64,000 bases of DNA from Bacteroidales bacterium UBA5515 (GCA_002423895.1 DIOL01000012.1:183430-247429); one strand, 5' to 3'. Numbered from the stretch's first letter, positions 6,070-15,804 are shown. A program made the numbers and translations. Notes: a model not told the origin generated them from the letters alone.

Positions 6070-8238
6070 ATGATGAAGAGAAAATTTATTTTAGGTTTTG
6101 CAATTGTTTTGCTTTCGTTGCCTTTGGTTACCTTGGCTGATGAGGGAATGTGGTTGCCTATGTTGCTTCAAAAGAGAGAAGCTGATATGAAACAAAAGGG
6201 AATGAAAATCTCTGCTAAGGATATTTATGATGTAAATAATTCTTCTTTGAAGGATGCTGTTATGCTCTTTGGCTCTGGTTGTACTGGGGAGTTTGTTTCA
6301 AATGAAGGGCTTTTGCTTACAAATCACCATTGCGGTTATAGTTTTATTGTTCGCCACAGTACAATTGAAAGAGATTATTTGACTAATGGTTTTTGGGCTA
6401 TGAGTAAGGAAGAGGAGCTTCCTTGTCCTGGGCTTACCATTACTCAGCTTGTTTATATGGAAGATGTAACTCAAAAGGTGCTTGAAGGAATAAGCAATTC
6501 AACTTCTGAAAAGGAAAGAGAAAAGATTATTGAGAAGAACATTAAGGATATAAGTAAAAAAGCTACTGAGAATACTAATTACGAAGCTGTTGTTAAGGCT
6601 TTCTATTATGGCAACCAGTATTTTCTTTATGTTAATGAAGTTTATACAGATGTTCGTTTAGTTGGTGCTCCTCCTTCCAATATTGGTAAGTTTGGTGGAG
6701 ATACCGATAACTGGATGTGGCCTCGTCATACTGGTGATTTCTCAATCTTCAGAGTTTATGCAGATAAGAACAATAAGCCTGCAAAGTATTCTAAAGATAA
6801 TGTTCCTTTTAAGCCTAAGAAGTCTTTGAATATTAGTTTAAAGGGAGTTGAAGAAGGTGATTTTACTTTTGTTTTTGGTTATCCAGGCACAACAAAGCAG
6901 TTCTTAACTTCTTTTGCTGTTGACAGAGTTACCAACTTTGAAGACCCTGCAAGAATTAAGCTTAGAGATGCAAGACTAAAGATTTATAATGCTGCAATGA
7001 ATGAAAGTTCTGCTCAGCGTTTGCGTTATGCTGCAGGAGTTGCTGGTATTGCAAATGGTTGGAAGAAATGGATTGGTGAAGTTAAGGGGATAAATAGATT
7101 GAATGCTGTTGACAGGAAAAGGGAGTTTGAGAGAGAGTTTAATATATGGGCTAATGTAACTGAGCAAAGGAAGGAAGAGTATGGTGGTTTGATTGATAAC
7201 TTCAAGAGCTTGTATAATGAAGGAGCTGACTTGGAAATGGCTTATTTGTATTTGGGAGAAGCTCTTTTGGCTTCTGATTTAATGAAAAATGGTCGTAGCG
7301 TTTTATCTATAATTCAAAAAGCAAAACAAGATACCTTAAGCAAGGATGAAGTGCAAAAGGAAGCAGATATTGTTTTGGAAAACTTACTAAAATATTTCAG
7401 CAAAGATTACGAAAAGCATAAGATGGTTGACAGAAGTATTTTTGTTGAGCTTATGAATATTTACTATGATGATTTTGCAAAGAATAATTACCCATGGATG
7501 CAGGAAAAGATAAACTCTAACTACGATAATGATGCCAGGAAGTATTTCGGTTCTGTTTACGATAAGTCTTTCCTTTCAAATCCAAAGCAAGCTGAGAAGT
7601 ATTTAAAGAGATTTAAAATGAGTAAGGTGCTTTCTGACCCTGCAATGGAAATACTTTCAGCCATTTGGGGTTCTGTTGTTGATGAAGATATGAATAAGCT
7701 GGTTGAAATTGACTCAAAGATTGACAGTCTTTACAGACTTTATGTAAAGGGAATTATGGAAATGCAATCTTCAAAAGAATTTTATCCTGATGCAAACCTG
7801 ACTCTTAGAGTTGCATATGGAAATATTAAACCATACAATCCAAGAGATGGAGTTAATTATCAAGCATACACAACTCTAAAAGGAATTATGGAAAAAGAAA
7901 ATCCAGAAATTTACGATTATGTTGTAGTGAAGAAACTTAAAGAACTTTATGTTAAAAAAGATTATGGACGTTATGCAAACTCTAAGGGAGAAATGCCTGT
8001 TGCATTTATTGCTTCCAATCACACAACAGGAGGAAATTCTGGTTCTCCAGTAATGGATGCAAATGGAAATTTGGTTGGTATTAATTTTGACAGGAATTGG
8101 GAAGGAACAATGAGTGATATTATTTATGATCCAGACCAATGTAGAAATATTTCACTTGATATTCGTTATTGTTTATTTATTATTGATAAATTTGCAGGTG
8201 CTAAAAACATTATTGACGAGCTGAATATCGTTGAATAA
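6070..8238 (+). CDS. S46 family dipeptidyl peptidase, DPP11-like (Asp/Glu-specific)
   Basis: A signal peptide (MKRKFILGFAIVLLSLPLVTLA) sends this 722-residue serine peptidase to the periplasm, where the family removes dipeptides from peptide N-termini. Triad candidates are His in LLLTNHHCGY (about 86), Asp in HTGDFSIFR (about 223) and Ser in TTGGNSGSPV (about 657). An Arg lies 18 residues after the Ser in GINFDRNWEG. This matches the Arg that gives DPP11 its acidic preference, where DPP7 has Gly. In-frame ATGs at 6052, 6070 and 6073 are all possible; 6070 gives a normal signal peptide. It fits an organism using peptides as a food source. Confidence 0.9.
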   Translation: MMKRKFILGFAIVLLSLPLVTLADEGMWLPMLLQKREADMKQKGMKISAKDIYDVNNSSLKDAVMLFGSGCTGEFVSNEGLLLTNHHCGYSFIVRHSTIERDYLTNGFWAMSKEEELPCPGLTITQLVYMEDVTQKVLEGISNSTSEKEREKIIEKNIKDISKKATENTNYEAVVKAFYYGNQYFLYVNEVYTDVRLVGAPPSNIGKFGGDTDNWMWPRHTGDFSIFRVYADKNNKPAKYSKDNVPFKPKKSLNISLKGVEEGDFTFVFGYPGTTKQFLTSFAVDRVTNFEDPARIKLRDARLKIYNAAMNESSAQRLRYAAGVAGIANGWKKWIGEVKGINRLNAVDRKREFEREFNIWANVTEQRKEEYGGLIDNFKSLYNEGADLEMAYLYLGEALLASDLMKNGRSVLSIIQKAKQDTLSKDEVQKEADIVLENLLKYFSKDYEKHKMVDRSIFVELMNIYYDDFAKNNYPWMQEKINSNYDNDARKYFGSVYDKSFLSNPKQAEKYLKRFKMSKVLSDPAMEILSAIWGSVVDEDMNKLVEIDSKIDSLYRLYVKGIMEMQSSKEFYPDANLTLRVAYGNIKPYNPRDGVNYQAYTTLKGIMEKENPEIYDYVVVKKLKELYVKKDYGRYANSKGEMPVAFIASNHTTGGNSGSPVMDANGNLVGINFDRNWEGTMSDIIYDPDQCRNISLDIRYCLFIIDKFAGAKNIIDELNIVE

Positions 8239-8275
8239 CTTAAAAGAAAAAGAATATAATACTATAATTAAATAG

Positions 8276-10747
8276 ATGAAAATATCATATAACTGGCTAA
8301 AGGATTATGTGCCTACTAATCTAAGCGTTGAAAAGGTTGAAAATTTACTTACTTTCTGTGGTTTGGAAGTAGAATCGATTGAAACAGTAGAAACAATTAA
8401 GGGAGGATTGAAGAATTATGTTGTTGGACAAGTTTTGACTTGTGAAAATCATCCTGATTCTGACCATTTACATCTAACAACTGTTGATGTTGGAGAAGAA
8501 ACTCCTTTGAATATTGTTTGTGGAGCTCATAATGTTGCAAAAGGACAAAAAGTTATTGTTGCAAAAATTGGTGCAAGAGTTTATACTTCCGATGAAGAAT
8601 ACTTTGAAATTAAGAAATCAAAACTTAGAGGCCATGTTAGCGAAGGAATGATTTGTTCTGAAAAGGAACTTCAAGTTAGCGATAACCATGATGGGATTTT
8701 AGTTATTGAAGATAATAATGTTGAGGTTGGAACTCCTGCAAAAGAATATTTGAATGTTAAGGAAGACTATGTTTTTGAAATAGGACTTACACCTAATCGT
8801 TCTGATGCAACATCACATATTGGAGTTGGTAGAGATTTGGTTGCTCTAATTCAAACTCAGTTAAAAGAAAACATTGAATTAAAATTGCCAAGTGTTGAAG
8901 ACTTTAAAATAGATAATGAAAATAAAAAGGTTGAAATCATTACTGATTCTTCAATCTGCCCTCGTTATTGTGGAGTTACTATTTCAAATATTGAAATTAA
9001 AGATTCTCCTTCCTGGCTTGCAGACCGATTGAAACTGATTGGAATTAGACCAATAAATAATATTGTTGATATAACAAATTATGTTTTATTTGAAATAGGA
9101 CAGCCTCTTCATGCTTTTGATTTGGATAAAATAAAAGGAAATAAGATTGAAGTTAAAACTCTTCCTAAGGGAACAAAATTCAAAACTCTTGATGGAGAAG
9201 AAAGAGAACTTAATGGGGAAGAAGTAATGATTTGCAATGAAGAAGAAGGAATGTGCATGGGAGGAATTTATGGAGGATTGGATTATGGAGTTACAAAGGA
9301 AACTAAGAATATATTTATTGAAAGTGCTTATTTTAATCCAGTAACAATTCGTAAAGCTTCTAAATATCATACTTTAAAAACAGATGCTTCATTCCGTTAC
9401 GAAAGAGGAACTGACCCTAACATAACAATTTATGCTCTTAAAAGAGCTGCCATATTAGTTAAAGAATTAGCTGGAGGAGAAATAAGTTCAAGTATTGTTG
9501 ATGTTTATCCAAATGAAATTAAGCCTGCGGAAATAGATATTAACTATAATAATATGTATTCTTTAATAGGAAAGGAAATTGAACCTCAAATAATAAAGAA
9601 TATTCTTACCGCTTTAAACATTTCAATTCTTAAGGAAGATGAACAAGGGATGAGAGTAAGTGTTCCAACTAATAAGGTTGATGTTTTAAGAGAATGTGAT
9701 ATTATTGAAGAAGTTCTAAGAATTTATGGATATAATAATGTTGAGATACCAACTGATATAAAAAGCAGCTTAACTTATAAGCAAAAACCGGACACTGAAA
9801 AGATTCAAAACCTTATTTCCGACTATCTTGTTTCAAATGGTTTTAATGAGATAATGAATAATTCTCTAACCAAAACATCTTATTACGAAAACAATAAAGA
9901 CTTTCCATTTGAAAAAAGTGTTGGTATTCTAAATGCTTTAAGCAAGGATCTTGGACTTATGCGTCAAACCTTGCTTTATGGAGGATTGGAAACCATATCT
10001 TATAATATTAACAGGAAGGTAAATAATATTAAGGTTTTTGAATTTGGAAATTGCTATTCTAAGAACTTAAACCAATTTGAAGATGAAAATATAAGAAAGC
10101 GCTATAATGAAGAAAAGCATTTATGTATTTTCACAACTGGAGCAAACTTCAAAGAAACATGGCAAAAGAAAGAAGAAGAAACTAATTTCTTCGATTTAAA
10201 GAATATTCTAATGAATATCTTTAAAAAGTTAAGAATTAATCCTTCTCAGTATTCTTTGGAGGAAACTTCTGTAGAATACATGCAAGGTTTGCAATATGTA
10301 AATCGTGACAGCAAGAAGGTTATTCTTAGTTTTGGAAAGATTAATCAAAAGATAAGAAAAGAGTTTGACATTAAACAAGATATTTACTTTGCTGACTTTA
10401 ACTGGGATTTAGTTGTTAAAGCTCTTCAAAATGCTAAAGAAATTAAATACGAGGAAATTTCAAAGTTCCCTGAAGTTAGAAGAGATTTAGCCTTAGTTAT
10501 TGATGATAATGTTTCATTTGCTGAAATTGAAAACTTGGCTTATCAAACTGAAAAGAAATTCCTTAAAAAGAATATAACTTTGTTTGATGTTTACAAGGGA
10601 GAAAAACTTCCTCAAGGTAAAAAACAATATGCTCTAAGCTTTACTTTACAAGACACAGAAAAAACTCTTAATGATAAGCAAATTGAATCAATAATGAATA
10701 AGCTTTTAAAGAGCTTTGAAGACAAGCTTGGTGCAAAGCTTAGATAA
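8276..10747 (+). CDS. pheT: Phenylalanyl-tRNA synthetase beta subunit
   Basis: The 823-residue beta chain works with PheS (50288-51319) as an alpha2-beta2 enzyme charging tRNA-Phe. In order it shows an N-terminal tRNA-binding (OB) domain at about 40-150 (YVVGQVLTCENHPDSDHLH), the B3/B4 region with GLTPNRSDATSHIGVGRDL, the B5 domain, the catalytic-like core and a C-terminal FDX-ACB anticodon-binding domain (FPEVRRDLALVIDD). Length is normal for the family. pheS and pheT lie 40 kb apart here. It follows the S46 peptidase by 37 bp and is followed 20 bp later by an unknown gene. Confidence 0.97.
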   Translation: MKISYNWLKDYVPTNLSVEKVENLLTFCGLEVESIETVETIKGGLKNYVVGQVLTCENHPDSDHLHLTTVDVGEETPLNIVCGAHNVAKGQKVIVAKIGARVYTSDEEYFEIKKSKLRGHVSEGMICSEKELQVSDNHDGILVIEDNNVEVGTPAKEYLNVKEDYVFEIGLTPNRSDATSHIGVGRDLVALIQTQLKENIELKLPSVEDFKIDNENKKVEIITDSSICPRYCGVTISNIEIKDSPSWLADRLKLIGIRPINNIVDITNYVLFEIGQPLHAFDLDKIKGNKIEVKTLPKGTKFKTLDGEERELNGEEVMICNEEEGMCMGGIYGGLDYGVTKETKNIFIESAYFNPVTIRKASKYHTLKTDASFRYERGTDPNITIYALKRAAILVKELAGGEISSSIVDVYPNEIKPAEIDINYNNMYSLIGKEIEPQIIKNILTALNISILKEDEQGMRVSVPTNKVDVLRECDIIEEVLRIYGYNNVEIPTDIKSSLTYKQKPDTEKIQNLISDYLVSNGFNEIMNNSLTKTSYYENNKDFPFEKSVGILNALSKDLGLMRQTLLYGGLETISYNINRKVNNIKVFEFGNCYSKNLNQFEDENIRKRYNEEKHLCIFTTGANFKETWQKKEEETNFFDLKNILMNIFKKLRINPSQYSLEETSVEYMQGLQYVNRDSKKVILSFGKINQKIRKEFDIKQDIYFADFNWDLVVKALQNAKEIKYEEISKFPEVRRDLALVIDDNVSFAEIENLAYQTEKKFLKKNITLFDVYKGEKLPQGKKQYALSFTLQDTEKTLNDKQIESIMNKLLKSFEDKLGAKLR

Positions 10748-10767
10748 GAGAATAATAAGTTTAGATA

Positions 10768-11190
10768 ATGAATAAAGAAAAGCTTCTTCCAGAATATGAT
10801 GTAAAGGTTTTGCTTGCACTAACCAAATCTTTGCATGGTGATAAGCTTTTCTTTAAGTATTTAGCTGAAAATGGTTATTTAGAACTTGCAGCTTGGTCAA
10901 ATGCTGTTAGAGGTGATATTGAAGCTTTGAAATGGTTGTTTAATAATGGATATCCAATACTTGGACTATTGAGTAATGCTATTGATGGAGAAAAGAAAGC
11001 AGTTGCCTTGGTTGAAGAATCAAAAAATGAATTTCTAATACATTTTTCACAGGCTTGCAGAGGAAACAAACAGTCTTACATATGGTTTAAGCAAAACAAC
11101 CTTCAGATATTTGTTTATATGATTACTGAAATAAAAGATGTTTTAAAGGTTCAAGCTAAGGATAGTGTTTTTTGGTATAGATGGAAATAA
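10768..11190 (+). CDS. Hypothetical cytoplasmic protein
   Basis: The protein has 140 residues, no signal peptide and is rich in Leu, Trp and Lys. The pattern of short helices (YLAENGYLELAAWSNAVRGDIEALKWLFNNGYP) resembles ankyrin-like or other helical repeats, but I assign no family. It lies 20 bp after pheT and 6 bp before a membrane protein gene, so the three are probably one operon. Confidence 0.7.
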   Translation: MNKEKLLPEYDVKVLLALTKSLHGDKLFFKYLAENGYLELAAWSNAVRGDIEALKWLFNNGYPILGLLSNAIDGEKKAVALVEESKNEFLIHFSQACRGNKQSYIWFKQNNLQIFVYMITEIKDVLKVQAKDSVFWYRWK

Positions 11191-11196
11191 ACTAAT

Positions 11197-12318
11197 ATGT
11201 TTAAAGAAAAATTTTATAGAAATGGCTATTTAAACGATACAATAAGCAGTACAATACTATTTATTGCAGCTTTCTTATTTGTGTTATATATTTCTATAGC
11301 ATCAACAGCTTTTATATCCTTTACGAATAATTTAACAATACCTGTTGAAATAGATAAAATAGATTTTGATAGAGCATTTTCTCCAGATAAAGCAATTTGG
11401 GATTCAGCTGAAAACATATTTGTTGTTTTCTCTTTTGCTCCAATAACAATTTTACTTATTGGATTAATTTCCCTTATGCTTACTCATCATCATCATTATA
11501 AAACTGTAGGCGTTTTCTTGTTTTGGACAATGTTTCATTGCGTAATTAGATTCTCTGGAGATTTTATTTTCGGGCAGATTTATCATCTTTGGGGAGTTAA
11601 TCTTGTTACAGATTTTATGGGACTGACCTATCCAAGTCTATTCCTTAAACTATTCTTTATTGCTATTACAATTAGTGCAACTATTTTTCTTTGCTATCTT
11701 TTAGTGCCTTTTGTAAGAGTATTCTTTGATCCTTTCCGTAATCATACACAAGAAGGAGTTAGGATTAATCTTATTTATCCTTCTCTTTTTGGAGCAGGAG
11801 TTTTGTTATTATGGTTTATCCCCATTTTCACTTTAAAAGAAATTAGTGTTATAGGATATTTTATAATTATGATATTATTCCTTTCCAACTTTACAATTAA
11901 AAGATACCGCTTTGTTGATTATGGAGATAGTTATGAAATAAATGATAGATTTAATATTAAGCTAAATATTATTCCAATAATTATCCTAATTATTATATTT
12001 GCTTCTTTAAAAGTATTTCTTACAAAAGGAGTAATAATTACAAGTTCAGGATTTAGAAGAGACCAGCTTGATAATATTTTTTATATATTCTTACTAATAG
12101 TTTTAATTGCTTGTGTCTTGATGTTCATTACTTACATTATTTATACATATAGAAAGAAGAAAATGGATATGAAAAAATATATGGAAGAAAATGAAGCCAA
12201 CACCATAGAGCAAGCAATGGATGCAAGTTTTTTGGAAGGAACTCGTTGGTCTTACCAAGCAAATTTATCCGATAAAGCTCAAAAATATAATCAAGAAAAT
12301 CCTAATCAACAAGATTAG
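11197..12318 (+). CDS. Polytopic membrane protein, function unknown
   Basis: The protein has 373 residues with about seven or eight predicted membrane helices (roughly 18-40, 72-95, 103-122, 148-172, 195-212, 218-232, 253-270 and 292-315) and a charged C-terminal tail. A histidine run (LTHHHHYK) sits at the end of the second helix. I recognise no family. It is probably translated with the preceding unknown gene and lies tail-to-tail with mreD. Confidence 0.75.
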   Translation: MFKEKFYRNGYLNDTISSTILFIAAFLFVLYISIASTAFISFTNNLTIPVEIDKIDFDRAFSPDKAIWDSAENIFVVFSFAPITILLIGLISLMLTHHHHYKTVGVFLFWTMFHCVIRFSGDFIFGQIYHLWGVNLVTDFMGLTYPSLFLKLFFIAITISATIFLCYLLVPFVRVFFDPFRNHTQEGVRINLIYPSLFGAGVLLLWFIPIFTLKEISVIGYFIIMILFLSNFTIKRYRFVDYGDSYEINDRFNIKLNIIPIIILIIIFASLKVFLTKGVIITSSGFRRDQLDNIFYIFLLIVLIACVLMFITYIIYTYRKKKMDMKKYMEENEANTIEQAMDASFLEGTRWSYQANLSDKAQKYNQENPNQQD

Positions 12319-12359
12319 TATTATTCATTCTATCACTGAAAAATAAATCAACCTTTTTC

Positions 12360-12881
12360 TTAATGTGAAAGTTTTCTTTTGGGAATAAAGAAGAAATCAC
12401 ATATTAATATTAGTAGAGTTGTTATTATTGTACTGCAGACTATTCTTAAAAGAGTTAGGAAGAACTCTGAGAAATTGAATATTTCTATTGTAAAATATAC
12501 AAAATGATGTAAGAAAACTAGAGAAACAATATATGGAAGGAAAGTCATTAAGCTCATTTCAGCTATTGATGGACGTAGGTTTGTTTGGATGTCCTTGCCT
12601 GAGAAAAATATACTGATAAACAAAGGTCTAATTAGTCCAATAAAGGTTAGCGCAGCTGCATGAAATCCAACTTGTCCTGAAAATATATCAACAGTAAATC
12701 CCATTAAGAAAGATAGAATGAGTCCTAACCATTTTGGAGTATTGGTTGGTAACATTAAAATAAACCAGATATAAATCATTGGATTAAAATAACCGAATAT
12801 ATTCAATCCATTCAAAACAAAAATTTGAAATGCAGCAATAAGAATAAAATGCAAAAACCCAAGTATAATATCTTTATTCAT
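12360..12881 (-). CDS. mreD: Rod shape-determining protein MreD
   Basis: This small polytopic inner-membrane protein belongs to the elongasome that guides lateral wall synthesis. It has 173 residues from the ATG at 12881, with about five helices and the MreD-like stretch GLILSFLMGFTVDIFSG. An in-frame ATG eight codons upstream would extend the overlap with mreC to 32 bp, so the 8 bp overlap start is chosen. The genes that commonly follow in Bacteroidota, for a transpeptidase and RodA, are not present; mreD is last before a convergent gene. Confidence 0.85.
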   Translation of the reverse strand: MNKDIILGFLHFILIAAFQIFVLNGLNIFGYFNPMIYIWFILMLPTNTPKWLGLILSFLMGFTVDIFSGQVGFHAAALTFIGLIRPLFISIFFSGKDIQTNLRPSIAEMSLMTFLPYIVSLVFLHHFVYFTIEIFNFSEFFLTLLRIVCSTIITTLLILICDFFFIPKRKLSH

Positions 12882-13704
12882 TTTTAATGTCTTTTGTGAG
12901 TTCAACTTGCTCTTCCTTAAAGAAGTTCTTTACAATATATACATATTCCAATTTATTGTAATCAACAGAGAACTTAATATCTACAACATAAAAACCTGTT
13001 CCTTTATCTTTCTTGAAGTTCTTTATTTTTCCAACCATAATTCCTTCAGGAAAGTCTTGAGAGAACCCACTTGTAATTATTGTGTCTCCAATTTTTAGAG
13101 GTATTGAAGAAGGTATGTCAACAAGTTTTCCAGAAGAATAGTCGCCTCCTTCCCAAATAAGAGTTCCAGATATTTTTGTTCTTTGATTTTTTATATTTGG
13201 ACGTGAATCTTGATGCAAAACACTCATAACTAAAGAAAAATTACTTGAAACATTAACTACTACACCAACAATTCCGTTTGGACTAATAACTCCCATATTA
13301 TTAGTAACTCCATGTATACGGCCTTTGTTTAGAATAAAATAATTATTTCTTTTGTTTATGGTCTTTTGAATTACCTTAGCATCTATATATTCAAACTGTT
13401 GTTTGTAAATAGTGTCGTTATATTGAAAAGTTTTATGTTGATACTTAACATAAGAGCTTTCAATCATTGAACGTAATCTTGCATTTTCTTTCACAAGGGC
13501 TTCATTTGAAGAGCCTAAAGTAAAGTATCTTGTAATATTATAGATTTTTGTATTAACGTTTCCAGCAATTTCGTTGGCAAAAGAAGTAATAGCAGAGCCT
13601 TGATAGAAGGAGTTTTGAGAAATGATATAAATAGATAAGCCTTCAAGGAAGATAAAAAGGAATATATATGAGTATCGCTTTAAAAACCTAATAAGATTAC
13701 GCAT
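12874..13704 (-). CDS. mreC: Rod shape-determining protein MreC
   Basis: This 276-residue protein has one N-terminal membrane helix (YSYIFLFIFLEGLSIYIIS), a coiled segment with ALVKENARLRSMIES, and the periplasmic MreC beta domains with GRIHGVTNNMGVISPNGIVGVV and GDTIITSGFSQDFPEGIMVGKI. MreC scaffolds cell-wall elongation enzymes around MreB. The start at 13704 lies 20 bp after a promoter box; the longer frame to 13797 begins upstream of that box and is rejected. Confidence 0.92.
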   Translation of the reverse strand: MRNLIRFLKRYSYIFLFIFLEGLSIYIISQNSFYQGSAITSFANEIAGNVNTKIYNITRYFTLGSSNEALVKENARLRSMIESSYVKYQHKTFQYNDTIYKQQFEYIDAKVIQKTINKRNNYFILNKGRIHGVTNNMGVISPNGIVGVVVNVSSNFSLVMSVLHQDSRPNIKNQRTKISGTLIWEGGDYSSGKLVDIPSSIPLKIGDTIITSGFSQDFPEGIMVGKIKNFKKDKGTGFYVVDIKFSVDYNKLEYVYIVKNFFKEEQVELTKDIKNE

Positions 13705-13723
13705 AAAAACAAATTTAGTAGTG

Positions 13724-13731
13724 CAAAAGTA
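13724..13731 (-). promoter_or_regulatory. -7 promoter box for mreCD
   Basis: Minus-strand TACTTTTG lies 20 bp before the mreC start and decides the start choice. Confidence 0.6.
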
Positions 13732-13763
13732 ATAAGAAATTTTGTGATAAATAAAAAAAGTAT

Positions 13764-13771
13764 TAGTTTTG
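13764..13771 (+). promoter_or_regulatory. -7 promoter box for the lipoprotein at 13800
   Basis: TAGTTTTG matches TAnnTTTG. With the mreC box it forms a compact divergent control region of under 100 bp. Confidence 0.6.
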
Positions 13772-13799
13772 CCGTAATAAATTTTAAAAACAAACAACT

Positions 13800-14318
13800 A
13801 TGAAGAAGTTTTTTTTATACTTGATGCTAATTGCACCTATCTTCTTTTCAGCATGTGAAGGAAGTGAAGAAATTACAGGAAAGTTTGAATTCACAATTGA
13901 TGGAACATCTTATTCTTTTCCTTTAGCAACTTTCATTAAACGAGATGGCAAAACAATTGTTACTTCAACAGATGTTTCCAACACTGGTACTATAGTTTTT
14001 AGTGGAACATCAACTGGCAATTATACCTTAGGTCTTGGATCTAATCTTGCAGATGCTTTATTGAATCTAAATCAAGTTACTGATCCAAATAAAAATTTAT
14101 TCCTTTACTATAAAACAGAAGAATCAGACAGCGCATTTTTCTCTTTGTTTGGAAATTTGAATATAACTGAATACACTTCAGAAAAAGTTGTAGGAACATT
14201 CACAGGACAGGGACTTACAAAAGCAACTGTTATGGGAGGAGATACTAACGCAATTATAGCTCAAGTTAAACCTTTCACTGGAACTTTCATAGCAAAAACT
14301 GTATCAACAAGCAAATAA
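13800..14318 (+). CDS. Hypothetical lipoprotein
   Basis: The protein has 172 residues with a lipobox (IFFSAC) after the signal peptide and a beta-rich body (GKFEFTIDGTSYSFPLATF, then GNYTLGLGS). It resembles the small DUF-type beta-sandwich lipoproteins common in Bacteroidales, but I cannot name the family. It has its own promoter and a terminator. Confidence 0.75.
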   Translation: MKKFFLYLMLIAPIFFSACEGSEEITGKFEFTIDGTSYSFPLATFIKRDGKTIVTSTDVSNTGTIVFSGTSTGNYTLGLGSNLADALLNLNQVTDPNKNLFLYYKTEESDSAFFSLFGNLNITEYTSEKVVGTFTGQGLTKATVMGGDTNAIIAQVKPFTGTFIAKTVSTSK

Positions 14319-14349
14319 ACAAGATTATTTAAATAACACCTTTAATTTA

Positions 14350-14391
14350 AAATAGAGGAGGATTATGTCACAATAATTTTCCTCTATTTTT
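14350..14391 (+). terminator. Rho-independent terminator
   Basis: AAATAGAGGA (14350-14359) pairs with TCCTCTATTT (14380-14389), and T residues follow. It ends the lipoprotein transcript. Confidence 0.75.
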
Positions 14392-14468
14392 GTATAGTCA
14401 AGTCTTAAATTTACAACTATTCTGTTTTTATATTTAAAAATTATACCCATAGGTTTCTTAGTTTTATT

Positions 14469-14476
14469 TATCTTTG
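14469..14476 (+). promoter_or_regulatory. -7 promoter box for the LD-carboxypeptidase run
   Basis: TATCTTTG matches TAnnTTTG and lies 18 bp before the start at 14495. Confidence 0.6.
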
Positions 14477-14494
14477 CCTATTGAATTGTAGAAA

Positions 14495-15403
14495 ATGAGT
14501 ATAAGACCTGAATTATTATCTAAGAAAGACAAGGTAGCCATTGTAGCAACTGCACGAAAGATAAATCTTTCGGAAATAGATTATTCAATTAAATTACTTT
14601 CAAGTTGGGGTTTGGAGGTTGTGGTTGGTAAAACCATAGGATTAGAAAACAATCAATTTGCTGGAGATGATACTCAAAGAGCAGAAGATATTCAAGGATT
14701 TTTGGATGATAAGGATATTAAAGCCATCTTTTGCGCTCGAGGAGGTTATGGCTCAGTAAGAATTATTGATAAACTTGATTTCAAAGAATTTTCAAAACAT
14801 CCCAAATGTATTATAGGATATTCCGATCCGACAGTATTGCTTATGCATATATATTTCAATCTCAATATTGAAACCATTCATGGAATAATGCCTTATAATA
14901 TTAATGAAGATTCTTCTCAATCTTTAGCATTAAGTAGTCTTAAAGAATGTTTATTTGAAAAAACAAGTCATAGAGAATATCCTTCAAATAGTTTTAATTG
15001 TAAAGGAAAAGCAAAAGGAGATTTAATTGGAGGTAATTTATCAATTCTATATAGTTTGCTTGGTTCTTCAAGTTTTGGAGAAACTGAAGGGAAAATTCTT
15101 TTTATTGAAGACTTAGACGAATATCTTTATCATATAGATAGAATTATGCAAGCCTTGAAAAGGGCTGGGAAATTAGATAAACTTGCAGGATTAATAGTTG
15201 GAGAGTTCTCTTTGATGCATGATAACACCATTCCTTTTGGCAAAACAGCTTATGAAATTATCTTTGACGCAGTAAAAGAATACAACTATCCAAAAGCATT
15301 TAATATTCCAATAGGTCATATTGAAGAGAAAAACATTGCTTTTGTAGTAGGAAGAGAAACTTCGCTAACAATAGATAACGATAACGTAATAATTGAGCAA
15401 TAA
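14495..15403 (+). CDS. ldcA: S66 family LD-carboxypeptidase
   Basis: Cleaves the L-D bond to the terminal D-Ala of muropeptide stem peptides during wall recycling. The protein has 302 residues with CARGGYGSVR and the nucleophile Ser110 in IIGYSDPTVLL, close to Ser106 in E. coli LdcA. The region FIEDLDEYLYHIDRIMQAL and the C-terminal IPIGHIEEKN supply candidate Glu and His. There is no signal peptide, as expected for a cytoplasmic LdcA. MccF-like immunity proteins share the fold, but the neighbours (ddl) favour wall recycling. Confidence 0.9.
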   Translation: MSIRPELLSKKDKVAIVATARKINLSEIDYSIKLLSSWGLEVVVGKTIGLENNQFAGDDTQRAEDIQGFLDDKDIKAIFCARGGYGSVRIIDKLDFKEFSKHPKCIIGYSDPTVLLMHIYFNLNIETIHGIMPYNINEDSSQSLALSSLKECLFEKTSHREYPSNSFNCKGKAKGDLIGGNLSILYSLLGSSSFGETEGKILFIEDLDEYLYHIDRIMQALKRAGKLDKLAGLIVGEFSLMHDNTIPFGKTAYEIIFDAVKEYNYPKAFNIPIGHIEEKNIAFVVGRETSLTIDNDNVIIEQ

Positions 15404-15412
15404 TAAATTATC

Positions 15413-15778
15413 ATGGATACAAATGTTGATTTTGGGCAGAAGGGGGAGAAATTGGCTTTGGATTATTTAATTGAAAAGAAATACCTTATTCTTGAAACAA
15501 ATTATAGAAGTGGAAAGAATGAGGTTGATATAATTGCAAAGAATAGTGGAGAGATAGTTTTTGTTGAAGTAAAGACAAGAAGTACAGATGTATTTTGTGA
15601 GCCTGAATCGGCTGTTACAAAAGAAAAGCAAAGAGCAATAATAAAGGTTGCAAATAGTTATATACTCAAAAATAATATTAATGAAGAGGCTCGATTTGAT
15701 ATTATTGCAATTATTAGAAATGAAAGCGAAACAAAAATAAATCATATAATTAACGCTTTTAGTCCAATGCCCTATTAA
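15413..15778 (+). CDS. yraN: YraN family (UPF0102) endonuclease-like protein
   Basis: The protein has 121 residues with the restriction-endonuclease-like core GQKGEKLALDYL, NEVDIIAKNSGEIVFVEVKTR (D-x-EVK type motif) and SAVTKEKQRAIIKVANSYI. The fold is related to Holliday-junction resolvases; the biological role is not settled. It starts 9 bp after ldcA and is probably co-transcribed. Confidence 0.9.
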   Translation: MDTNVDFGQKGEKLALDYLIEKKYLILETNYRSGKNEVDIIAKNSGEIVFVEVKTRSTDVFCEPESAVTKEKQRAIIKVANSYILKNNINEEARFDIIAIIRNESETKINHIINAFSPMPY

Positions 15779-15804
15779 TTCAATGTTCTAAAAGATAAAT
15801 AAAG

